The notes under the pieces are model-generated. The model did not search any database. It was not told the origin of the DNA and was given only the letters and a program-made list of their open reading frames with translations. Source: Caryophanales bacterium UBA1744 (GTDB lineage Bacteria > Bacillota_I > Bacilli_A > RFN20 > CAG-826). Taken from it: DNA of 64,000 bases. Shown here in pieces: positions 18,395-28,490 of the stretch (its first letter is position 1; every line of letters begins with the position of its first letter). The position numbers and the translations under genes were made by a program. Where the stretch lies: NCBI GenBank assembly GCA_002314915.1, contig DCHU01000026.1, forward strand, positions 26,351 to 90,350. Direction: 5' to 3'.

Positions 18395-19035
18395 TATTTA
18401 AGTCCTCCTTCGATTGTTTTGACGTCTTCCTTAGCAACGACGATTACGTCTGCATATAAGACATCGTAGACGCTGACGTTGCCGAGGCCTAAGAGGGTAA
18501 CGTTCTCGAGGTTTCCAGCTGAGTAGACGAAGTTGACGTCTCCTTCATTGTAAACGACTGAGATCTTGCCTTCTGCCTTGATTGCGCTTAATGCTGCAAC
18601 GACAGACTTTGTTGAGATTGCGTCGAGAGCGAGTGAATCGACGACGATTAACTTCTTCTCTGCAACCTTCTGTGATAAGACGGTCTTCATCGCGAGTGCG
18701 TGAGCTTTCTTATTTTGAGAGACGGTGTAGTTCTGGTTGCCGTCTGGTCCGAAGACCTTACCACCGCCAACCCAGATTGGGGAACGGCTGGAACCAGCTC
18801 TAGCACGACCTGTGCCTTTCTGTCTCCATGGCTTCTTGCCACCACCACTTACTTCGTGGCGCTTTTTTGTTTTTGCAGTTGCCTGACGAGCGTTTGCTAA
18901 CTGAGCAACGACTGCATCGTGGACTGGCTGCTCATTTGCATCGGTAACACCGAATACAGATGCTGAGACCTTGATGTCTCCGACTTTTTCTCCAGCGAGG
19001 GAAACGACTGGAAGAGTGATTTTCTTATCTGCCAT
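18394..19035 (-). CDS. rplD: 50S ribosomal protein L4
   Basis: The 213-residue product has the KKRHEVSGGGKKPWRQKGTGRARAGS loop that reaches into the exit tunnel, followed by PIWVGGGKVFGP. In several bacteria L4 also represses the S10 operon through its leader. The 130-base leader here could serve that purpose. Confidence 0.97.
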   Translation of the reverse strand: MADKKITLPVVSLAGEKVGDIKVSASVFGVTDANEQPVHDAVVAQLANARQATAKTKKRHEVSGGGKKPWRQKGTGRARAGSSRSPIWVGGGKVFGPDGNQNYTVSQNKKAHALAMKTVLSQKVAEKKLIVVDSLALDAISTKSVVAALSAIKAEGKISVVYNEGDVNFVYSAGNLENVTLLGLGNVSVYDVLYADVIVVAKEDVKTIEGGLK

Positions 19036-19040
19036 TTTCG

Positions 19041-19721
19041 TTATTCTCCTTTCTGGTAGTTAACGAGAGCCTTAACTTCTGGTTTGCCCTTCTGTGTGAG
19101 GACTGCGCTTCTGATCATAACTAATGACTTCTTTGCGCCTGGGATACCGCCCTTAACGAGGATGTAGCCCTTTTCTGAGTTAGACTCGATAACTGTGATG
19201 TTCTGGACAGTGCACTGTCTTGGTCCCCAGTGGCCTGACATAAGCTTTCCTGGGATGACTCTGTTGTTGCAACGGCCATTGTTTGCTAATGAACCGATCT
19301 GTCTGTGGTAACCGGAACCGTGTCCTCTTGGACCAACGTGCTTTCCGTATTTCTTGATGACGCCGCTGTAGCCATGGCCCTTTGTTGTGCCGATGACGTC
19401 GACGACTTCTCCTGCTGCGAAGATTCCGCAATCGATTGTCTCGCCGACATTCTTTGCATAAACTTCGTCGCCCTTGAGTTCATAAATGTACTTCTTTGGG
19501 CTTACTCCGGCTTTCTTGAAGATTCCGAGCTCACACTTGTTAGCTCTCTTCTCTGCCTTGTCTTCATATCCGATTTGGATTGCTTCATAACCGTCTTTTT
19601 CATTTGTTTTCTTTGCGATGACGGTGTTAGGCAAGACCTCAATAACAGTGACTGGATACATTGTTCCGTCTGCTGCGAAGACTTCAGTCATGCCCATTTT
19701 TCTTCCGATGATGGATTTCAT
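19041..19721 (-). CDS. rplC: 50S ribosomal protein L3
   Basis: The 226-residue protein begins MKSIIGRKMGMTEVFAADG and has the GHGYSGVIKKYG and GPRGHGSGYHRQIGSLA segments near the peptidyl transferase centre. AGGAG lies before the ATG, 19 bases after rpsJ. Confidence 0.97.
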   Translation of the reverse strand: MKSIIGRKMGMTEVFAADGTMYPVTVIEVLPNTVIAKKTNEKDGYEAIQIGYEDKAEKRANKCELGIFKKAGVSPKKYIYELKGDEVYAKNVGETIDCGIFAAGEVVDVIGTTKGHGYSGVIKKYGKHVGPRGHGSGYHRQIGSLANNGRCNNRVIPGKLMSGHWGPRQCTVQNITVIESNSEKGYILVKGGIPGAKKSLVMIRSAVLTQKGKPEVKALVNYQKGE

Positions 19722-19739
19722 GATGATTTGGTCCTCCTA

Positions 19740-20054
19740 TTACTTTGCTGTGACATCAATGTCGACTCCAGCTGGAAGATCAAGTCTTCTGATCTGGTCA
19801 ACTGTTTCCTTCTTTGGATTAACGATGTCAATTAATCTCTTGTGGGTGCGGATTTCGAACTGTTCGCGAGCATCCTTGTACTTGAATGTTGCACGAAGAA
19901 TTGTGTAAACCTGCTTTTCGGTTGGGAGTGGGACTGGTCCGACAACTCCGGCGCCTGTGGTTTTGGCCACTGCGATGATCTTCTCAACTGCGACGTCGAG
20001 GATCTTGTGGTCGTAAGCTTGCAATCTGATGCGCAAGACTGTTTCTTTCGCCAT
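19740..20054 (-). CDS. rpsJ: 30S ribosomal protein S10
   Basis: It is the first gene of the superoperon. The start at 20054 ([20 protein letters not shown], 104 residues) is supported by CAGGAGG 8 bases upstream and by the family N-terminus. A longer in-frame extension to 20180 is leader sequence. S10 is also NusE, a transcription antitermination factor. Confidence 0.97.
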   Translation of the reverse strand: MAKETVLRIRLQAYDHKILDVAVEKIIAVAKTTGAGVVGPVPLPTEKQVYTILRATFKYKDAREQFEIRTHKRLIDIVNPKKETVDQIRRLDLPAGVDIDVTAK

Positions 20055-20188
20055 GAATTTTCCTCCTGTGATTTTCTTCTGGCTTGTTAGTGAGTGTTCC
20101 ATCCGAGTTTCCTGACGTCCCCCATAGTCGACAACGGCTCTGGGTGTGTCAGCAACATCGAACTTCAACGCACACGCCAACGGTTAGG
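20055..20188 (-). promoter_or_regulatory. 5' leader of the S10 operon
   Basis: About 130 untranslated bases separate the predicted start site from rpsJ. Length and position match leaders that mediate L4 autoregulation in other Firmicutes. I did not derive a specific fold, so regulation is inference only. Confidence 0.35.
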
Positions 20189-20217
20189 ACTATACACGCA
20201 TAGATATAGTCGGTCAA
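20189..20217 (-). promoter_or_regulatory. promoter of the S10-spc-alpha superoperon
   Basis: On the minus strand, TTGACC (20212-20217) and TATAGT (20189-20194) are separated by exactly 17 bases, a near-consensus housekeeping sigma factor promoter. Upstream (20218-20235) the sequence is A/T-rich like an UP element. No other comparable promoter is seen in the 15 kb gene run. Confidence 0.85.
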
Positions 20218-20361
20218 CACTTTTTATTAAAAAAGAGCACTTTTTGCTAAATTCCCCTACAAGATACACAAAAATAAACGGATCGGAAATACTAATCCAT
20301 TGTGCACCGTGCACATATTTTAACCGGACGATGCCAAAAATTAGATATTCGATGTGCTACG

Positions 20362-20384
20362 AAAAAAGGAGGTTATTCGCCTCC
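20362..20384 (-). terminator. terminator overlapping the queH stop codon
   Basis: The hairpin GGAGG, loop CGAATAA, CCTCC is followed by TTTTTT. The queH stop codon TAA lies in the loop, so the last codons of the gene form the 5' arm of the terminator. Confidence 0.85.
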
Positions 20385-21050
20385 GTTCTCCTGGTTTTTT
20401 AGCTTCTGCAAATAGCCGCCATACGATATCTGACAGCCACAATATTGCTGGTTGTAGAGCTCGTAATGGAGCCTTAATTCTCTTGCTTTATCAATTCCTG
20501 CGTTCTTCTTGAAGTCGCTGTAGAAGTATTTGCATCTAGCGTGTTCTGCCTCAAGTTTTTTGCCGATTCCGTTCATTATCTGAGAGTCTTTTTGCCTCGA
20601 GATAGTCATGACTGTGGTGAAGTAATCATAGCCATTTTTCTCCGCGTAATCATATGCGCCTCTCATGCGTTTTTCGTAGCATAACTGGCACCTGATTCCA
20701 CCCTCTCTTAGGTCTTGATATGGTAGAAGGTCTTTCATGTATCCCGGATTGTCATATGGCTCAATTATGATGTTTACATCATATCCATAATCTCTCTTGT
20801 ACCATTCAAGGAGTTTTTTGAGTTCTTCAAGGCGTCTCGTATACTCCTCAATAGGATAGATATTTGAGTTGTTGAAATAGATGGTGACATCAAAGTGCGG
20901 GCACAGGAAAGTAAGAGGGAAACACGAGCACGGGCCACAGCAGGCGTGCAGTAAAAGCTTAGGTTTTACACCCGCTTTAAGTCCCTCTATCTCCTTAAGG
21001 CTAACCGCATAGTAATTAGTCTTTTTTGGAGGAGTTTTAATCCTGGTCAT
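20373..21050 (-). CDS. queH: epoxyqueuosine reductase QueH
   Basis: The 225-residue protein of the QueH (DUF208) family carries out the last step of queuosine synthesis, reducing epoxyqueuosine in tRNA to queuosine. Cysteine pairs for iron-sulfur and metal binding are visible: [11 protein letters not shown] near residue 36, RCQLCYEKR, and YCGCQ near the C-terminus. The ATG at 21050 overlaps the queA stop by 14 bases and has no good Shine-Dalgarno, so translation probably depends on queA. Its presence instead of QueG makes the route cobalamin independent. Confidence 0.9.
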   Translation of the reverse strand: MTRIKTPPKKTNYYAVSLKEIEGLKAGVKPKLLLHACCGPCSCFPLTFLCPHFDVTIYFNNSNIYPIEEYTRRLEELKKLLEWYKRDYGYDVNIIIEPYDNPGYMKDLLPYQDLREGGIRCQLCYEKRMRGAYDYAEKNGYDYFTTVMTISRQKDSQIMNGIGKKLEAEHARCKYFYSDFKKNAGIDKARELRLHYELYNQQYCGCQISYGGYLQKLKNQENGGE

Positions 21051-22095
21051 TTTTCGAGTAGTCGTATTTTCCATAGATGAACATTGAGTCCCCGAAACTG
21101 AAGAATCTGTATTTCTCTTTAACCGCCTCTTCATAACAGTGAAGAGTCCAGTGTCTGCCCATGAAGGCAGAGACAAGCATGACAAGCGTGCTCTTTGGGA
21201 GGTGGAAGTTGGTGATTAAACAATCAACCGCCTTATATTCGTATCCTGGCTGGATGAAGATGCATGTTGCGTCTTTATCCGCTTTGAAAGTGCCGAACTT
21301 CTTGTAGACGGATTCAAGGGTTCTGACTGATGTTGTTCCAATCGCGATGATTCTGCGTCCTTCTGCTTTGGCTTTGTTTAATGTATTCGCTGCCTCTTCG
21401 GACATTTCATATGTCTCGGAGTGCATAACGTGGTCTTTTGTGTCTGTGACTTTGACAGGTCTAAATGTGCCAAGTCCGATGTTTAATGTGACGTCCACTA
21501 CCTCAATTCCCATTGCCTGGATCTTCTCAAAGAGTTCCTTTGTGAAATGGAATCCGGCGGTTGGAGCCGCGCTGCTTCCAGGGACTTTTGCATAGACGGT
21601 CTGGTAGTCGTCATTGTTTGCGCACTGTTGTTTGATATATGGAGGGAGCGGCATTTTGCCGAGTTTATCCAATACTTCTAAGAAGATGCCATCATAGATG
21701 AATCTCATGTGGCGGATGCCTTCAGGGAATACCTCAACGCATTCGCATTTGAGCTCTCCGTTACCAAAAGAACAGATTGTTCCAGGTCTTACTGAATGAG
21801 CGTTTCCAACCAAGCATTCCCAAACATCGTTTTCAAGCTGTTTGAGGAGCAAAACCTCTACCTTACCTTTGGTAGCCTCTTTGACTCCAATTAGTCTTGC
21901 AGGGATGACTTTTGTGTTGTTTCTAACTAGAACATCGCCTGGCTTAAGGTAATTTACGATATCAAAGAAGTGTTTGTGCTCAATTGTCTTGCGTTCTCTA
22001 TCTACGACTAAAAGACGGCATTCATCTCTTACCGATGATGGAGATTGGGCAATGAGTTCTTCTGGAAGTTCAAAATCGAATAATGAAATATCCAT
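21037..22095 (-). CDS. queA: S-adenosylmethionine:tRNA ribosyltransferase-isomerase
   Basis: The 352-residue enzyme transfers the ribosyl part of SAM to preQ1 in tRNA, forming epoxyqueuosine. Family signatures seen are [14 protein letters not shown] at the start, [38 protein letters not shown], and the C-terminal [19 protein letters not shown]. It starts directly after the tgt stop (TAAATG). Confidence 0.97.
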   Translation of the reverse strand: MDISLFDFELPEELIAQSPSSVRDECRLLVVDRERKTIEHKHFFDIVNYLKPGDVLVRNNTKVIPARLIGVKEATKGKVEVLLLKQLENDVWECLVGNAHSVRPGTICSFGNGELKCECVEVFPEGIRHMRFIYDGIFLEVLDKLGKMPLPPYIKQQCANNDDYQTVYAKVPGSSAAPTAGFHFTKELFEKIQAMGIEVVDVTLNIGLGTFRPVKVTDTKDHVMHSETYEMSEEAANTLNKAKAEGRRIIAIGTTSVRTLESVYKKFGTFKADKDATCIFIQPGYEYKAVDCLITNFHLPKSTLVMLVSAFMGRHWTLHCYEEAVKEKYRFFSFGDSMFIYGKYDYSKNDQD

Positions 22096-23773
<1,678 letters not shown>

Positions 23774-23780
23774 TTTAAAT

Positions 23781-23820
23781 CTCCTTGTTTTTTATACGTG
23801 GTTCAGAGGATAGAACACGT
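23781..23820 (-). promoter_or_regulatory. preQ1-I-like riboswitch candidate before queT
   Basis: The minus-strand RNA has a stem ACGTG/CACGT extended by UUC/GAA, an 8-base loop with UCCU, and then an A-rich tail AUAAAAAACAAGGAG ending in the queT Shine-Dalgarno. The A-rich tail closely follows the preQ1-I consensus. The UCCU loop can pair with AGGA of the ribosome site, which would give direct translational shut-off. The loop is longer than in textbook examples, so this is a variant or an analogue. Confidence 0.5.
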
Positions 23821-23845
23821 TTTCGCAGTATTTTATACTATTTTG

Positions 23846-25084
23846 CTAACAGTGTGTATTCTTATTTTTCAAAATCTCAGCAAGTCCGCCTTGAGCGGTT
23901 TCTTTATACTTATCCGATAATGAATCTCCGGTGATCTTCATGGCCTCGACAACATCATCAAAAGAGACCTTATTTGTTCTTAGTGGCGCTATATATTTTG
24001 CATAAAGGAACGCGTTATATGCGCGTAATGCACCCATGCCATTTCTCTCGATGCAAGGGATGACGACAAATCCGTCAACAGGGTCGCAGCTTAAGCCCAA
24101 GAAATGCTCCATTGCGCACTCTGCGGCATACTCGATTTGATACAAAGAATTTCCGTCAACGAAAGCTATTGCTGCAGCCGCCATTGAACTGGCCGTTCCA
24201 ATCTCCGCCTGACAGCCTCCGATAGAGCCCGCAATCGATGCGTTTTGCTTTACGATATTTCCTATCATTCCAGCTACATATAAGGAGTCTCTAAGTTCTT
24301 CTAGAGTCTTTCCTCGATACTTATATCCATAATATAGAACTGATGGCAATACACCTGAAGATCCGCAGGTTGGTCCTGTTACAACTTCACACCCTGCTGC
24401 GCTATTCTCTGCAACAGCGTAAGCAAAAGACGTTATGAGCATCTCTCTTTTGGCTTCTTGTTCCTTTATGTGTTTTGCGGCTTTATTGATATCTCCAGCG
24501 CATCTTGAATACTGAAGTCTAGGGTTGTTATTCGTGATAATCTGCCCTTTTCTCTCCAATCCATCCTCAACGCTCTTGAACATATCCTTAAGGATATCCA
24601 TCAAATCATCATCAACTGACGGTTTCTCAAATCGCAAGCATAATTCCTTGACTGTTTTTATGTCATTTTCGGCCATATAAGCCTTGATAGAGTTGAAATC
24701 CTTGAACGGATAGATATTAGGCTCATTTACCTCTATATCGTCCGGAGAAGCTATTTCTCCGCCACCTAATGAGTAATATGTATTCTTAAAAGAATGAGTA
24801 TTATCAAGAGAATGGTACTCAAAAATCATTTTCAAAGGATGTTCAGTCGGTTCAAAAGGCTTTAAATCAAAAGTGACATCATATCCATCAAGAACTTTGA
24901 TGATGGCATCTTGGGTCTTGTGACCACCGCCGGTGAAAGCTAAAGAACCGTATAAAGTAACGGTAATTTTACCGTTGGTCTCTTTTAAGAGTCTTTTAAA
25001 TGCTTTAGCACAATTTGAAGGTGCAATCGTGTGTGAGGAAGATGGGCCTGGTCCCACTCGAAATAACTTAGTGATGGATTTCAT
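23846..25084 (-). CDS. sdaA: L-serine dehydratase, iron-sulfur-dependent, single-chain form
   Basis: The 412-residue protein joins the beta domain (N-terminal FRVGPGPSSSHTIAPSNCAKAF) and the alpha domain (GCEVVTGPTCGSSGVLP, GGCQAEIGTASSMAAA, LGLSCDPVDGFVVIPCIERN) in one chain. These carry the conserved cysteines for an oxygen-sensitive 4Fe-4S cluster. It converts L-serine to pyruvate and ammonia. It is transcribed away from the kinase gene at 25178. A 7+3+7 inverted repeat lies in the shared upstream region. Confidence 0.93.
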   Translation of the reverse strand: MKSITKLFRVGPGPSSSHTIAPSNCAKAFKRLLKETNGKITVTLYGSLAFTGGGHKTQDAIIKVLDGYDVTFDLKPFEPTEHPLKMIFEYHSLDNTHSFKNTYYSLGGGEIASPDDIEVNEPNIYPFKDFNSIKAYMAENDIKTVKELCLRFEKPSVDDDLMDILKDMFKSVEDGLERKGQIITNNNPRLQYSRCAGDINKAAKHIKEQEAKREMLITSFAYAVAENSAAGCEVVTGPTCGSSGVLPSVLYYGYKYRGKTLEELRDSLYVAGMIGNIVKQNASIAGSIGGCQAEIGTASSMAAAAIAFVDGNSLYQIEYAAECAMEHFLGLSCDPVDGFVVIPCIERNGMGALRAYNAFLYAKYIAPLRTNKVSFDDVVEAMKITGDSLSDKYKETAQGGLAEILKNKNTHC

Positions 25085-25121
25085 ATTTTATAAAACCTGT
25101 ATTTGCACCACAATCATATAA

Positions 25122-25138
25122 GCAAAATAAAATTTTGC
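25122..25138. promoter_or_regulatory. inverted repeat between sdaA and the divergent kinase gene
   Basis: GCAAAAT AAA ATTTTGC is a perfect 7-bp inverted repeat with a 3-base spacer in the 93-base divergent intergenic region. It could be an operator for one or both genes. AT-richness makes chance occurrence possible. Confidence 0.35.
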
Positions 25139-25177
25139 CTATATTTTTAAGGCCTTTTTCATTATTATTTTAGACGT

Positions 25178-25666
25178 ATGCGAACAATGATTGTCTTATC
25201 AGCACTTCCAGGAAGCGGAAAAAGCACCTGGAGCAACAAGTTCTCCGCTGAACACAAGAACACACATATCATCAGTTCTGATGAGATTAGAAAAGAGTTC
25301 TTTGGCGCAATAAATTGCTTCAAGAACGAACCGTTGGTCTGGCAGACATTCCTCGATAGATTAAACTCATATAAAGATTCCGAGGAAGATGTATACGTAA
25401 TCGCAGATGCGACAAACTTACAGAACAAGTTCCGTGAGTACTATTACGAGACGACTCCTGGATACGATAAACACATCTTGGTATTATTCGATATCCCATA
25501 TGAAATATGTCTACTTCAGAACAAAATGCGATCGCCAGAAAGAATCGTTCCTGACCACGCGATGGAGAGATTGAGAAAAGAGATGGAGCAGCCATCCGAG
25601 AAAGTTATCGAGTTATATGATGAAATAATCCATGTAACAGATATTGCAAAATCCCTACAAAAATAA
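25178..25666 (+). CDS. AAA/P-loop kinase, polynucleotide kinase or zeta-toxin-like
   Basis: The 162-residue protein has Walker A SALPGSGKSTWSNKF at residues 6-20, a DEIRKEFFG stretch, a Walker-B-like VYVIADATNL, and a basic lid NKMRSPERIVPD. This is the layout of small phosphotransferases such as the PseT kinase domain and zeta toxins. The substrate is not predictable. There is no Shine-Dalgarno, and a TATTTT hexamer lies 6 bases before ATG. A paralogue of the same length lies at 27970. A terminator follows directly. Confidence 0.75.
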   Translation: MRTMIVLSALPGSGKSTWSNKFSAEHKNTHIISSDEIRKEFFGAINCFKNEPLVWQTFLDRLNSYKDSEEDVYVIADATNLQNKFREYYYETTPGYDKHILVLFDIPYEICLLQNKMRSPERIVPDHAMERLRKEMEQPSEKVIELYDEIIHVTDIAKSLQK

Positions 25667-25667
25667 G

Positions 25668-25700
25668 AAAAGCGCCCTGAATTGGGACGCTTTTTGTTTT
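25668..25700 (+). terminator. terminator of the P-loop kinase gene
   Basis: A G/C-rich hairpin (AAAGCGCCC ... GGGACGCTTT) is followed by TTTTTGTTTT. It also lies at the 3' end of the convergent membrane protein gene and may serve both. Confidence 0.75.
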
Positions 25701-25708
25701 GGTTTTAA

Positions 25709-26650
25709 TTATCTAGCTTTCTTCTTGTTTGGAAGAGCGACAACTGCAAGGCCAAGGCAAACGATTGCAACGCCAAGGACGATGAGCATAACCGAGTAAG
25801 CTGTGCCCCACTTTAAGTCTGCTAATTTGCCAACGAACTTGTTAGCGATGATGAAGACCTTCTCGTCTTTCCATGAGAAGTTCAAGACAGCGAGTGTGAT
25901 CATGTCAGCGCCAGTTACTAATGAAGCTGTGCAAACTGCAAGAGTGCTTGCTTTTGCAAGGCCCTTCTTTGATGTGAGAAGAGAGACAATTGAAGCAGCT
26001 AAGATTGCAGCGCCGATGAGAGCGATTGCGAAGAGCTGGATGTTGACCTTTCCGACGTACATTGCCTGAACGTTTGCTGGGAGAAGGAAGATTGCGCTTA
26101 AGATTGGAAGGAGGAATAAAGGAGCACCAGCAGCAACACCTGCGACAGATAAGCTGTTGATGAGTGGGCTTGAATCCTTTCCGTCGAATAACTTGACTGT
26201 TGGGATGTTAACAGCGATTAAGAGACCGATTGCGACAACAGCGCACATAGCGATTGTGAACCAGACGTTTGCTTCACCTGAGACCATTCCGAAGAATAAT
26301 GCACCGTTTAAGATGAAGAAGATTGCTGCAAGCCATCCTTCTGCAATAAATGCAGAGAATGAGTTGACGACATCAGCGTCGCCACCGCCCTGGATTGACT
26401 TGACTGCGTCGATAACGCCCTTAACAGCAACTGCCGCCATTGCGATACCGATGACTGCTAACTCGAGGTAGAAGACATATGAGGTGCTGATAAGAGCTAA
26501 CTCATCAGAGAACTCAGCATATGTAACGTTACCGCTGAAGAAGCCTGGAACAACGAATGCTCCAAAGTAAATTCCTAACGCTCCGAAAGCGAGGAAGATT
26601 AAAGTGTGAAAAACCAAGCATAAGGTTTTCGAAGTGTTGGTATATCTCAT
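25709..26650 (-). CDS. polytopic membrane protein, unknown function
   Basis: The 313-residue protein has about eight hydrophobic segments and a basic C-terminus (LPNKKKAR). The first segment starts at about residue 11, and helices occur at about 55-80, 105-125, 130-150, 165-190, 205-225, 235-260 and 285-308. I recognise no conserved motif. Transporter, sensor or envelope roles cannot be separated from sequence. It is a single-gene unit with TATCTC-like start context and no strong Shine-Dalgarno. Confidence 0.6.
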   Translation of the reverse strand: MRYTNTSKTLCLVFHTLIFLAFGALGIYFGAFVVPGFFSGNVTYAEFSDELALISTSYVFYLELAVIGIAMAAVAVKGVIDAVKSIQGGGDADVVNSFSAFIAEGWLAAIFFILNGALFFGMVSGEANVWFTIAMCAVVAIGLLIAVNIPTVKLFDGKDSSPLINSLSVAGVAAGAPLFLLPILSAIFLLPANVQAMYVGKVNIQLFAIALIGAAILAASIVSLLTSKKGLAKASTLAVCTASLVTGADMITLAVLNFSWKDEKVFIIANKFVGKLADLKWGTAYSVMLIVLGVAIVCLGLAVVALPNKKKAR

Positions 26651-26750
26651 AACTAACCTCTCAAAACCGCCGCACGAAAGTGAAAGCGACGCTCAATAAT
26701 TAAATGCTATTCGAAATTAATAGTCAAATTATAAATTTGGAAATATTGCC

Positions 26751-27890
26751 CTACTCAGAGGCAAGTAAAGCACTCAAAAGTGCCCAAGAAAGGTTAAAAC
26801 CACCGCAAATTCCGTCTATATTGAGGGATTCACCGATAAAATAGACCCCTTTTTCAGTTTTTGATTCGAGACAAGAAGTTAGGTTTTTGAGATGAATTCC
26901 ACCGACCGTTACCTGAGACGAAGCGAAGTCATAAACGTCTTTGATCGTAAAAACGATGTTCTTTAAAGCGTGTGCCCAATACTCTGGAGATTGCTTTCCA
27001 GACTTTGGCAAAAGGTAGTTAATCATCTCGAGTGAGATGAATCCAAGCATGTATTCTTTACTCACTTTTGCGGACTCTTTGATGAGTTTCAAAAGATCTT
27101 CTTCTGAGTATTCAGGGAAGAAATCGACTCTGAGTTTAGCGTCATTACGGTCTTTGTATTCTCTAGCAAACTTAGATTCGATGTTGAATATGACGATGCC
27201 AGAAATGCCATCATCCTTGAAGAGAACCTCTCCTTCTTCTTGGTATACATTCTTACCATTAATGACCAAAGATACGGATGCTTTGTGACGTTGTCCTGAA
27301 ATCGTTTTTACTTTTTCTTTTAAGATGAATGGGCATAAACCAGGAACCAAAGGTTCGATGTCATAGCCATGATCTGCGATTTCATTGAATATCTCACCAT
27401 CACTACCAAGCTTTGGAGATGATGCGCCACCGGTACCGAAAACAACCTTATCGAACGGTCCTTTATCATTAAGATAATAGCCGTCCTTTTTCTTTTTATA
27501 AGACGTTATTGTTGTTCCTAAAGATAATTTGACATCTCTATCATCCAAAAGCCTTAAAAGCTGATTTAGATAGTTTTTAGCACTATAAGAAAGTGGGTAT
27601 ACCAATTCATCCTTCTTAAGAAGGGGAATGCCCCATTTACAAAAGACAGACTCTAAATATTGATATGGATACTTATCGAGCGCGTATTTGACAAATGATG
27701 GATCATTGAAGTCCTCAGGTTTAATAGACGCATTCAAAAGATTGCAGTGTCCGTTTCCCGTTGCAAGGATCTTTCTGCCTGGCTTTTGCTCTTTTTCGAA
27801 TATTGTGATGGAGTCTTCTGGATGTCTCTCTTTTTGGAGAAGGGAGTAATAGATTCCGGATGCTCCCGCTCCCACTACTGCAATGTTCAT
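26751..27890 (-). CDS. FAD-dependent oxidoreductase, HI0933/BaiN-like
   Basis: The 379-residue protein has the N-terminal dinucleotide motif GAGASGIYYSLL (residues 7-18), the family sequence GRKILATGNGHCNLLNAS near residue 45, and the C-terminal KGVYFIGESLNIDGICGGFNLSWALLSALLASE. This places it in the HI0933/YhiN flavoprotein family. Members include BaiN, which acts on bile-acid intermediates, but most have no known substrate. A TAAAAT hexamer (27897-27902) lies 6 bases before ATG with no Shine-Dalgarno. Confidence 0.85.
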   Translation of the reverse strand: MNIAVVGAGASGIYYSLLQKERHPEDSITIFEKEQKPGRKILATGNGHCNLLNASIKPEDFNDPSFVKYALDKYPYQYLESVFCKWGIPLLKKDELVYPLSYSAKNYLNQLLRLLDDRDVKLSLGTTITSYKKKKDGYYLNDKGPFDKVVFGTGGASSPKLGSDGEIFNEIADHGYDIEPLVPGLCPFILKEKVKTISGQRHKASVSLVINGKNVYQEEGEVLFKDDGISGIVIFNIESKFAREYKDRNDAKLRVDFFPEYSEEDLLKLIKESAKVSKEYMLGFISLEMINYLLPKSGKQSPEYWAHALKNIVFTIKDVYDFASSQVTVGGIHLKNLTSCLESKTEKGVYFIGESLNIDGICGGFNLSWALLSALLASE

Positions 27891-27969
27891 AGATATATTT
27901 TACGCATTTCTAAACAATTTTTCATTTTTTCCTTTATTCAATAAGAGTTTATGTCAATAATAAACCGCT

Positions 27970-28458
27970 ATGAAAAAACTCATTCTTGTCTGTGGACCAG
28001 CAGCAATCGGAAAAAGCACCTTCTGTAAAAAATACCAAGAAGGACACCTTGATGAAAATGTGAGAGTCGTTGCTGCTGACGAAGTAAGAAAAGATATGTG
28101 CGGTTCTTATAAAAACTTTCCACCGGATAAGAATATGAAACCTATCTATGAAAGAATGATAGAGATTATTAAGAACTTGTATGCCACGGTTGATAATCTG
28201 ACGGTCATGTTAGACACAACGATGCTATATGATGGATTGAGGCTATATTTCATTGAGCAGCTACCAATGTTTGAATACAAAGCCTTATATCTTCTTAAGC
28301 TCCACGATTACAACATCTGTCTAATTAGAAATAAGCAGAGAATAGAAGAGAAATGGGTCCCAGAAGATGTAATCATATCAATGGCAAAAAACTACAAAGA
28401 CCCAGCAAAATCCACGATAGAAAAATTCAACGAATATAGAGAATTCTATGTAGATTAA
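27970..28458 (+). CDS. AAA/P-loop kinase, paralogue of the gene at 25178
   Basis: The 162-residue protein has Walker A CGPAAIGKSTFCKKY at residues 8-22, a DEVRKDMCG stretch at the same place as DEIRKEFFG in the other copy, and the IRNKQRIEEKWVP lid region. The same length and motif spacing indicate a gene duplication within 3 kb. ATG is 8 bases after an AATAAT hexamer (27956-27961), with no Shine-Dalgarno. The phosphate acceptor is unknown. Confidence 0.72.
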   Translation: MKKLILVCGPAAIGKSTFCKKYQEGHLDENVRVVAADEVRKDMCGSYKNFPPDKNMKPIYERMIEIIKNLYATVDNLTVMLDTTMLYDGLRLYFIEQLPMFEYKALYLLKLHDYNICLIRNKQRIEEKWVPEDVIISMAKNYKDPAKSTIEKFNEYREFYVD

Positions 28459-28490
28459 AAAGAAACCGCCCGATTACACCAGTATATTCT

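Noticed and set aside
19305..19835. A 176-codon plus-strand frame opposite rplC
   Set aside because: Complete overlap with the conserved rplC gene and a Cys/Asp-rich implausible product.
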